DNA of 54,177 bases from assembly GCA_016874535.1 (NCBI GenBank), contig VGUA01000010.1:1-54177 (forward strand). The letters run 5' to 3'. Positions 1-6,652 of this stretch are shown here, piece by piece (position 1 is the first letter of the stretch; the number at the start of each line of letters is the position of its first letter). Position numbers and translations under genes: made by a program. Origin of the DNA: Gammaproteobacteria bacterium (GTDB lineage Bacteria > Pseudomonadota > Gammaproteobacteria > Ga0077536). The notes beneath the pieces were generated by a model. The model ran no database searches. It had not been told where the DNA came from and was given only the letters and a program-made list of their open reading frames with translations.

Positions 1-258
1 GCCAAGGCAGTTCCTCAGCACGTAGCTGGGCTTGAGAGTCTAGGTGCTTTGGGGGCGGGGTACCAAAACTGGATGCGTGATGCCATGACTTCACTCAACG
101 CCTTGAAAGACAACCCAACGATGGCGCCCCAAGCCGGTAGGTACCAGAACAAGGTAGCCGAAGTCCTCGCCGTAATCGCGCAAATCCCGAGCCTATATCA
201 AGGATGGAGCCACTCGGCGATGGCAATAGCCGACGCATTGACACAATCGGAGAACTAA
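1..258 (+). CDS. 3' end of a secreted-protein paralogue (partial)
   Basis: The frame is open from the first base of the window to a TAA at 256-258, so the gene starts outside. The visible 85 residues begin AKAVPQHVAG and align with the C-terminal part of the next gene, which has AKAVPHYGDG at the matching place, followed in both by YxNW, a DAM or NAM motif, NALK, a basic stretch and a KV-E-V segment. The first 17 bases are identical to bases 748-764 of the neighbour. I infer tandem duplication. No known domain is recognised. A TTG at 49 is not needed as a start because the frame is open upstream. Confidence 0.7.
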   Translation, partial: AKAVPQHVAGLESLGALGAGYQNWMRDAMTSLNALKDNPTMAPQAGRYQNKVAEVLAVIAQIPSLYQGWSHSAMAIADALTQSEN

Positions 259-324
259 GCAGTCACCGCCATAAGGAATCTACTGAACTCCAAAGGCACT
301 AATCGAAAAACAGGAAATTGACAT

Positions 325-1020
325 ATGAAACCTACAAGCTCGCGTATTGCATGTGCCCTCGCCATTTGCCTCATCTTACCTACCTCTAACGCCGGTCTAC
401 TCGACGGTGTTTCGAAGGGTGTCTCTGCAGTCACAGGCGTAGGAGGGGGCAGTGATGTCGCTTCCGTAATGTCTTTTGACGATCTTGACGGCCAGCTTGG
501 TTCGCTCAACTCTACTTTTATTTCGGCGCTGCGGTCGATGTTGACCGCGCAGGCAATCACGATGTCGGCCTTGGGACTGAAGGACCAGGCAGCGGCGTTG
601 ACCTCTGAGGCCAAATCGCTGGAGGGTAAGAATGACCTCAACATGGTTAAGCGGTCGATTACGTTGTCGCAGGATGCTTCCAAGGAACTGGATACCAAGC
701 TTGCGCAATCTCAGGTGGCTGATGCCAATGCGAAAGTCGAGCTCGCCAAGGCAGTTCCTCATTACGGGGACGGCATGGTGAATACCGTTCAACTCCCGGG
801 TGAGTACGCAAACTGGGCAACTAATGCCATGGAGTCAGCAAACGCATTGAAGAGTAACCCAAAGAAAGCAGGGGAATATGTCACCAAGGTAAATGAAGTC
901 AAGGAAGTCACCAAGGGACTGCCAACCCTCTTTGGGGCGTGGGAGACGACCACGGGGAACTTCATCAAATTCTGCAAGCAAAACGAAATCGACACTGGTG
1001 ATCTAGCTAGCAAGATCTGA
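325..1020 (+). CDS. Secreted protein of unknown family, full-length paralogue
   Basis: This 231-residue protein has a clear signal peptide: KPTSSR, a hydrophobic core to about residue 20, and a likely cleavage after SNA at residue 23. The mature part starts with a small Gly-rich stretch (residues 24-45) and then seems largely helical, with many Ala, Leu, Lys and Glu, and few Cys. The C-terminal 90 residues resemble the partial gene just upstream. It lies 30 bp before the CsgG/FlgT-like lipoprotein gene on the same strand, so co-transcription is likely. I do not recognise a family. A periplasmic or secreted partner or substrate of the lipoprotein is possible but unproven. Confidence 0.75.
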   Translation: MKPTSSRIACALAICLILPTSNAGLLDGVSKGVSAVTGVGGGSDVASVMSFDDLDGQLGSLNSTFISALRSMLTAQAITMSALGLKDQAAALTSEAKSLEGKNDLNMVKRSITLSQDASKELDTKLAQSQVADANAKVELAKAVPHYGDGMVNTVQLPGEYANWATNAMESANALKSNPKKAGEYVTKVNEVKEVTKGLPTLFGAWETTTGNFIKFCKQNEIDTGDLASKI

Positions 1021-1050
1021 CCCGCCAACCGCAACCTTGGGAGTGCTCAA

Positions 1051-2631
1051 ATGAGAAGAGTGAAGCGACGGATAGCCTCATCAGCTCTCGTCTTGCTATT
1101 GACGCTTTTGGTCATGCTCGCTGGCTGTGGAGAGAAGGGGGCAGAAGAGACACAAAGCTCGGTGGAACCGCAAAACGCTGCTCCGGAAGCTCTTGCCTCA
1201 AAACCCGGCATCAAGATGCAAACAGTGAAGTCCCAAGGCTATGGGCGCAGCTTCGATGAAGCACTTCAGCAGGCGTTGGTGATGGCGATCAAGCAAGTCA
1301 ACGGCGTCTCCGCCAGTCAATCGGTGGATACTGAGAGCATAGTGTCCGAGTACCGCGCGAAGTCCTCATCGACTGGAGAGTACGAGGGCTCAGGGCGAGT
1401 GACTGCGAGCGCTGAATCCAGTGCCGAGGTCTCGCTTCATTCCGGGTCCGGCGCCGACACTGCGCATCTTCAGAGTTCTGCCTCCGCCAACGCAGAAGCC
1501 ACGGAAGACTTCAAATATTCCGATTCCTTTTCTGCGGAGGGCAAGTTCGATTCTGGTCGAACCATCGTATCCATGTCATCGAGCGTCTCTGGGGTGGTAA
1601 GACGGTTCCAGGTGGCAAGCGCTTCACAATCCAAGGACAAGTCATCCTGGACAGTCGCCATCGTGGCTGAGATTCCGATCTATGAGGCCTCTGCCGCTGC
1701 AAAACGAATGAGCGTTGCTGTCCTTCCCCTCCGTATAGAATCCAAGGGAAGAGAAGGCTCGGGCTATGAAAAGGTACTTCGCCCGCTGGTCATTGATGCC
1801 CTTTCACAGTCCAACAAACTTGCAGTGCTTGATCGAGATTATCAGGCGGAGAATGAGGGGGAAATCGAGCAACTCAACTCAGATGGATTCAACAAGGATC
1901 AGGCGGCGAGGCTCGGCAATCGACTCGGTGCAGACTACATCATAGTGGGGACTATCACGAAGGCTGAGGTCTTCACCGAGTCCAAATACATCAAGGCGGC
2001 GGACAAGACCATCTATGGCGCCACACATGCAAGTGCCGGACTCACTTTCCGCCTGATTGAAGCGGCGACCGGTATTGTGCAGCTCTCTGCGACACTGGAG
2101 GGTGCCCGTTACCAGTCTTCGGCCTTAAGCGATATCGCCAAGACACAGGCCGCAGAGCTTGCGGACCGGGTCCTTGAGTCTTTGTATCCCATTCGAGTGG
2201 AAGGCTTCTCGAATGGGCAGGTCTATCTTGGGAGGGGAGGGGACAGTATCAAAGTGGGGGATGTGTTTGAAGTATTCCGACGTGGGGAAGCAATTACCGA
2301 CAGCGATACCGGGGAAATCATCGGCCACTCCGAGGAGAACCTTGGGCTCATTGAAGTCGTAGAGGTGCAGGCGAAAATTTCCAAAGGCACTTTTCTGGGG
2401 GGGCCTCCTCAAGACATGTCCAATCCCAAGAGCATGGTGGTTCGCCGGTCCCAGAGCGTTCCCGCAGCGGCGGCGGTAAATGCCGGCACCAGTGGCCAAC
2501 AAGTCACAGCCACCGCTGCAGCCTCAGCCCATGCGACGGTTACAGCGACCAACCAAGGCGCTGCTCCTCGAAGTGCGCCCCCGCCTGCGGATACGGCTGG
2601 CGACGGGCCGAAGGAAGGGGTGGATTTCTGA
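1051..2631 (+). CDS. CsgG/FlgT-like outer-membrane lipoprotein
   Basis: This 526-residue protein has a lipoprotein signal with lipobox LAGC (lipidated Cys26). Residues about 55-100 (GYGRSFDEALQQALVMA.. then QVNGVS) look like the N-terminal domain of FlgT and related LPP20-type proteins. Residues about 220-370 resemble CsgG/HfaB: MSVAVLPLRIES, KLAVLDRDYQ, then GADYIIVGTITKAE. Residues about 383-465 (NGQVYLGRGGDSIKVGDVFE onward) resemble the FlgT C-terminal SH3-like domain. The tail after about residue 470 is Ala/Thr/Pro-rich and probably disordered. CsgG proteins form secretion pores in the outer membrane and FlgT forms a flagellar ring. No flagellar or curli genes are seen here, so the role is open. 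It sits between secreted paralogues and a small lipoprotein. Confidence 0.8.
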   Translation: MRRVKRRIASSALVLLLTLLVMLAGCGEKGAEETQSSVEPQNAAPEALASKPGIKMQTVKSQGYGRSFDEALQQALVMAIKQVNGVSASQSVDTESIVSEYRAKSSSTGEYEGSGRVTASAESSAEVSLHSGSGADTAHLQSSASANAEATEDFKYSDSFSAEGKFDSGRTIVSMSSSVSGVVRRFQVASASQSKDKSSWTVAIVAEIPIYEASAAAKRMSVAVLPLRIESKGREGSGYEKVLRPLVIDALSQSNKLAVLDRDYQAENEGEIEQLNSDGFNKDQAARLGNRLGADYIIVGTITKAEVFTESKYIKAADKTIYGATHASAGLTFRLIEAATGIVQLSATLEGARYQSSALSDIAKTQAAELADRVLESLYPIRVEGFSNGQVYLGRGGDSIKVGDVFEVFRRGEAITDSDTGEIIGHSEENLGLIEVVEVQAKISKGTFLGGPPQDMSNPKSMVVRRSQSVPAAAAVNAGTSGQQVTATAAASAHATVTATNQGAAPRSAPPPADTAGDGPKEGVDF

Positions 2632-2689
2632 TTGGCCGGGCTGCAACCGCCGGTCTGGCATCCTAGCGAAAGCAAGCCAAGGTAAACAA

Positions 2690-3061
2690 ATGCAAAAGAA
2701 CAGACTTCGAATGGCGGCAGGGCTCGGCCCCATTACGCTCGCGCTACCTTTTCTGCTGTCGGCTTGTGCGGACGATGGGGCAAGATATAAACCGGAAGTG
2801 TATTCCCTGCCGATCGTCAATCAATCGCAGACCACCAGGAATGTTCAAATAACCGCAATCGCGCCAGGCAAGGTCGAGCTCGACAAGACATTCGTTGATG
2901 GTGTACAGGTCACTTACACGCTGAACCGCGTGACCACTACCTCTGTGCAGATTGGCAAGACGTGCGAATTCCAAATCGGACCTGCGCTACTTATCTCCAC
3001 ACTGGTAAACGAGACTCGGATACAGCCCAATGGCAGCTGCGGCGTGTCGGTGCCCAGGTGA
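2690..3061 (+). CDS. Small lipoprotein of unknown function
   Basis: The start at 2690 was chosen because it gives a proper lipoprotein signal (basic N-terminus, hydrophobic core, lipobox LLSAC at about residues 22-26) and follows an AAGG-type ribosome site. The frame is open further upstream, but that part overlaps the preceding gene in another phase. The mature 98 residues are beta-rich in appearance, with a Cys pair (near KTCEF and GSCGV) that could form a disulfide. The gene lies 58 bp after the CsgG/FlgT-like gene and probably belongs to the same transcript. No family is recognised. Confidence 0.7.
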   Translation: MQKNRLRMAAGLGPITLALPFLLSACADDGARYKPEVYSLPIVNQSQTTRNVQITAIAPGKVELDKTFVDGVQVTYTLNRVTTTSVQIGKTCEFQIGPALLISTLVNETRIQPNGSCGVSVPR

Positions 3062-3480
3062 GGGAGATGCCGCGACGCCAGGTGAGCGGCCTGTTGCCAA
3101 TGTCTCCTTGTTGGTAGCCTAAAACAGTCGGAGGGAATCGAGAATGAAGCCCATGACCCGGGTACAGCCGCGACTGACGAGCGCCATCCGACACTACCCA
3201 GCATCGAGCTAGGAACCCATTGTTTTAAAAACGGGTTTGAAGACCTTCCACGACCTGAATTGATACGCGTCGATGTTGCGTCCTTCTGCCTGGAGCGAAA
3301 TTACTCCTGGCTCATCTGCGTTTCCCGACTCGGCTATTGAGTGATGGCCGCAGAATGGGCATCAGAGTAAACGGCGAGTCACTGATTGCTGCCTGGCTGC
3401 CCGGCCGCGCTGGTCGCGTCTAGAGGTACGCGCCGCGATCCCTGCCTCACTATCCCATCCCGATCCGAAAACAGGATGCA
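3062..3480 (+). other. Gene-free stretch between the lipoprotein and the LprI remnant
   Basis: This stretch of about 420 bases holds no reading frame with a convincing start or family match on either strand. It has no obvious repeat or strong hairpin. It ends with an AGGA-like ribosome site before the ATG at 3481. I see nothing else in it. Confidence 0.6.
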
Positions 3481-4122
3481 ATGAATATGAAACGCACAAA
3501 CATCATCGCTGCTGCTTTGCTCATGATTCCAGAGGTATGTTTTGCGGCCAGTTTCAATTGCGGCAAAGCGAACAGCCAATTTGAAATTATGATCTGCAGC
3601 TCACCGGAATTGAATTATGTTGATGGGCAAATGGGAAATGTTTAGCGGGCTGCGCTTGGGAAATTCGCACTTCCTGAGGTTATAAAGAGTGATCAAAGAA
3701 ATTGGCTCGCCACCTATCTAGAGTGCGGGCAAGTCCAGAAATGTATTGAGGTTGCAAGCAAGCGAATTGAAGAATTGACGTCATACGCGGAGGGAAAAGT
3801 TTATACAGCCTACGCAGATGAAAAACTCAACCATCACGAGCAAACCATCATCGTTCGCCCGATCGATGGGGGTTCTGTGATTCGAATCCTTGGAAATTGG
3901 ATGCCAGATGGATTTCTTGATCCAGAGAAAATGAACGGCTTCCCTTATGATGGCTTTTGGTGCGATACAGAGGGAGAAATCAAGTTCAACGGGTCTGAAT
4001 ATACATCGGTTGTCATTCCCGGGCTCGCGTTTGTCTTTGGAAAATCCCTCGTCAGAACGCGCGGATTCTATTCATGCTCGCCGAGAACCGGTTTTGGCGA
4101 GGGTGTTCATGAACTGCGTTGA
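3481..4122 (+). pseudogene. LprI-like secreted protein broken by an in-frame TAG
   Basis: Reading from the ATG at 3481 gives a signal peptide ending near CFAAS, then FNCGKANSQFEIMICSS, ELNYVDGQMG and, after the break, RAAL. This is the typical start of LprI/DUF1311 lysozyme-inhibitor-like domains (C-x-KA..E..IC....L..LD..L...Y). A TAG at 3643-3645 (codon 55) falls where the family usually has a Tyr just before the RAAL-like motif. The same frame then stays open, with no indel, to the TGA at 4120-4122 and carries further Cys residues, giving 213 codons. A TTG at 3775 is an unlikely restart because it would drop the conserved domain. I conclude a recent single-base nonsense mutation, a read-through site or a sequencing error. 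The base composition is AT-rich relative to the rest of the window. Confidence 0.75.
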
Positions 4123-4161
4123 CTTAGCCTCGCGTCAGCTGCGCTCGGGATTTGGCAGGAT

Positions 4162-4668
4162 ATGCACAGCCCCCGTCTACCTCTCCTGTTGCTGACACTT
4201 CTGCTCCAGTGCCACTTCGCTGCATGGGCAGGCGCTGACTGTTATTCCGACAGGGAATGCAGCGGCGGGGTGTGCCGCTCGGGGATTTGCACTAATGCGG
4301 GCGGTGAATGTTATTCGGACCGGGAGTGTCCGGGCGGCGTTTGCCGGTCGGGACAGTGCACCACGGCCGGTGGGCGCTGCTACTCGGATCGGGAATGTGA
4401 TGGTGGGGTGTGCCGCTCGGGGAGTTGCACCGATGCGGGCGGTGAATGTTACTCGGACCGCGAGTGTCCGGGCGGCGTGTGCCGGTCGGGGCAATGCACC
4501 ACGGCCGGTGGGCGCTGCTACTCGGACCGGGAATGTGACGGTGGAATTTGTCGTTCGGGCCGTTGCACCAATGCAGGCGGTGAGTGTTACTCGGACAGGG
4601 AATGTTCCGGCGGTGTCTGCCGAGGGGGGCGCTGCACAACGTCCCGAGGTTTCGAATCCCATCGTTGA
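4162..4668 (+). CDS. Secreted Cys-rich repeat protein (six 23-residue repeats)
   Basis: This 168-residue protein has a signal peptide (MHSPRLPLLLL onward, cleavage near AWAGA at residues 21-25). The mature protein is almost entirely six repeats of 23 residues with the pattern xCYSDRECxGGVCRSGxCTxAGG (residues 26-163), then FESHR. Each repeat has four Cys at fixed spacing, 24 in all, so each unit can be closed by two disulfides. Only a few positions vary. The pattern resembles small disulfide-rich extracellular modules of the Dickkopf-like or EB type found in some bacterial secreted proteins. Target and function are unknown. It needs oxidative folding in the periplasm; a DsbB gene lies elsewhere in the window. 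Confidence 0.8.
   Translation: MHSPRLPLLLLTLLLQCHFAAWAGADCYSDRECSGGVCRSGICTNAGGECYSDRECPGGVCRSGQCTTAGGRCYSDRECDGGVCRSGSCTDAGGECYSDRECPGGVCRSGQCTTAGGRCYSDRECDGGICRSGRCTNAGGECYSDRECSGGVCRGGRCTTSRGFESHR
4237..4650 (+). repeat. Six tandem 69-bp coding repeats with a 138-bp higher-order unit
   Basis: Six 69-bp units run without gaps inside the Cys-rich gene, in frame because 69 is divisible by three. Units 2+3 and units 4+5 are near copies of each other (both read ECYSDRECPGGVCRSGQCT then RCYSDRECDGG), so the array seems to have grown by duplication of a 138-bp pair. Such arrays can change copy number by slippage or recombination without breaking the frame. Confidence 0.9.
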
Positions 4669-4784
4669 CGCGGCGACCCAAGCCCAGCCCTCCAGGCCCA
4701 ACGCTTCCGCCATACCGGGGCGTATGTTAAGGTCCGCCGCTGAATACCCCCGCCCCGCCAACCCGTAGTGACGAGGACTTTCGC

Positions 4785-6218
4785 GTGAGTTCGCTCTATC
4801 ACAATACCTTCAAAGACATGATGAACGACGTGGTGGCTGCCGGCAGCTGCTGCGAATGCGGAAGCTGCGTGCTGGTGTGCCCGCACAACGTGATCGAGTA
4901 CATCGACGGCAAGCCCAAGCAGACCGCCAAGGAAAGCGCGGCCTTCGATTACTGCGGCATCAGCGAAGGCGTGGGCTGCGATGTCTGTGCTTCGGTCTGC
5001 CCGCGCCTGTGGCCCCGCGAACAGCATCTGCGCGATGTGCAGTTTGGCAACGATCGCGGCTACGAAGGGGTGTTTGGCGTGTACCGCCACATCTTCGTCG
5101 CCCGCACGCGGCGGGATGACATCCTGCAGCGCGCGCAGGACGGTGGCATCGTCACCGCACTGCTGGCCTGGGCCCGCGAGGCAGGCGAGATTGACGGGGC
5201 GGTCGTCTCCGCCGTCGGCGAGAACGATGATCCTTGCTTCCCCACACCCAAGGTCATGACCGAGGTGGAGGAGATCAAGTCCAGCGCCAGCAGCTGGTAC
5301 ACCTACTGTCCGAACAACCTCGCCCTTGCCGAAGCCGAAGAAAAAGATCTTAAACAGGTGGCCTTTGTCGGCGTGCCCTGCCAGATCACGCCGCTCAGCA
5401 AGATGACCTATGTTGACCCCAGCATCCTGCTCGCAGCCAAGAAGAAGCCGCAGATCGTGTCCCGCCAACGCGGCTTCATGAAGGGTTATGCCGAACGTCT
5501 GTCCTTCAATGTCGGGCTCTTCTGCACCGAGGTGTTCCGCCCGGAACTGATGACCGAACGCATCGAGCAGCAGATGGGCATTCCGCTCACCGAGGTGAGC
5601 AAGTTCAACGTGAAGGGCGAGGTCCTCATCTACAAGAAGGATGGCGACATCGCGCGCATCCCGCTGGAAGAGGCCATGCACGAATACCAGCGGCCTGAGT
5701 GCAAACACTGCGGGGATTTCTCGGCTGAGCTCGCGGATATCGCCTGCGGCGGCGTGGGCACGGATCAGGCGACGATCGTCGTCCTCCGCACCCAGCGCGG
5801 TGAGGATATCTGGCGCAAGTTCGAGGCTGCGGGCCTCGTCGATGTGTGGCCCATTCAGGAAAACAAGAAAGCCTGGAACATCCTGCAGCGTTTGGCCCAG
5901 CGTCAACACGATCGCGTGCCGGTCACCACGCTGCGCAATGGCACCATACCCGACCTCCCGCAGTACTCACCCTTCGAGGAGCATCAGTTCTCACTGGCGC
6001 AGATCGCGCACACCGCCAAGTCCGCCGAGGATATCGAGGCCGCACTGGTGGCCGCCTACGCCGGTGGGCCGCGTCCGCTGGAAGTGATTGGCTACATGGC
6101 CGGGCAGCCCATCCCGGGTGATCCGGGTGAGCCGCCTCCGGGTGAGAAGCGCAAACTGCCGCCTCCGCCGCGCCCCGATCAGGGCGGTGCGCCTCCGGGC
6201 TGGACGCCAGCGGCCTGA
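4785..6218 (+). CDS. FrhB-type Fe-S flavoprotein (coenzyme F420 hydrogenase/dehydrogenase beta-like)
   Basis: This 477-residue protein starts at GTG 4785, preceded by GAGGA. It has an N-terminal [4Fe-4S] motif C22-x2-C25-x2-C28-x3-C32-P, a second Cys group (GCDVCASVCPR), the FrhB N-terminal signature around DGGIVTALLAWA, VPCQI in the middle, and the C-terminal CKHCGDFSAELADIACGGVG. The last 40 residues are Pro/Gly-rich and look disordered. Relatives pass electrons through FAD and Fe-S centres (FrhB, FdhB, hydroxymethyl-chlorophyllide reductase). No F420 synthesis gene or partner hydrogenase is visible, so cofactor and substrate are unknown. It probably acts in the cytoplasm with a ferredoxin-like partner. 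Confidence 0.85.
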   Translation: MSSLYHNTFKDMMNDVVAAGSCCECGSCVLVCPHNVIEYIDGKPKQTAKESAAFDYCGISEGVGCDVCASVCPRLWPREQHLRDVQFGNDRGYEGVFGVYRHIFVARTRRDDILQRAQDGGIVTALLAWAREAGEIDGAVVSAVGENDDPCFPTPKVMTEVEEIKSSASSWYTYCPNNLALAEAEEKDLKQVAFVGVPCQITPLSKMTYVDPSILLAAKKKPQIVSRQRGFMKGYAERLSFNVGLFCTEVFRPELMTERIEQQMGIPLTEVSKFNVKGEVLIYKKDGDIARIPLEEAMHEYQRPECKHCGDFSAELADIACGGVGTDQATIVVLRTQRGEDIWRKFEAAGLVDVWPIQENKKAWNILQRLAQRQHDRVPVTTLRNGTIPDLPQYSPFEEHQFSLAQIAHTAKSAEDIEAALVAAYAGGPRPLEVIGYMAGQPIPGDPGEPPPGEKRKLPPPPRPDQGGAPPGWTPAA

Positions 6219-6261
6219 GGGCCGGTTGGCGTCAGCATCGACCGTACAGAGGGTGGCTTGA

Positions 6262-6507
6262 TCAGCCGCCCTTGTTGTACTGCTCCCACCAGGTATTGCT
6301 GAGCTTGCTGGTGTTGATGGGGTCATAGACCACGACCTCATCGTCCACCGAGGCAGGCGGCAGCGCCGCGGGTGCCTCAGTGACTGCAGCAGGAGCGCTG
6401 TCGGCAGATCCCGTGCTTGAGGTTGCAGCTTGCTCGCTCTTGCCACAGGCAGACAGCGCGAGCATCAGGGGAAGCAGGGCAGTCGCGGCTTTCAAGGAAT
6501 GACGCAT
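6262..6507 (-). CDS. Small lipoprotein of unknown function
   Basis: The start at 6507 gives an 81-residue protein MRHSLKAATALLPLMLALSA followed by the lipobox Cys (LSAC). An upstream in-frame start would put 39 implausible residues before the signal. The mature part has a Ser/Ala/Pro-rich linker and then an acidic segment ending NTWWEQYNKGG. It lies 145 bp downstream of the amidohydrolase on the same strand and may share its transcript. No family is recognised. Confidence 0.65.
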   Translation of the reverse strand: MRHSLKAATALLPLMLALSACGKSEQAATSSTGSADSAPAAVTEAPAALPPASVDDEVVVYDPINTSKLSNTWWEQYNKGG

Positions 6508-6652
6508 GGCTTGGGTTCCCTCACTGGATTGATGTCGTCCCGGGCAGAGGCCGCTTACCGGCACTCTGTCCCGGTCAATTCGATTATGCGCCAAGCCGCT
6601 ACCCGCGGGGTAGGCAGTGCCCACCCCGCCGTTTCAGGTCTTCACGCCTTCC

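Noticed and set aside
4237-4650. CRISPR-like regular array
   Set aside because: The units are contiguous coding repeats with no spacers and there are no cas genes.
4177-4768. Long open frames on the opposite strand and in another phase over the Cys-rich repeats
   Set aside because: A 69-bp repeat is open in several frames by chance. Only the 4162 frame has a signal peptide and a sensible Cys pattern.
4785-6218. F420-dependent hydrogenase
   Set aside because: Only the beta-like subunit is present and no F420 synthesis gene is visible, so F420 use cannot be claimed.
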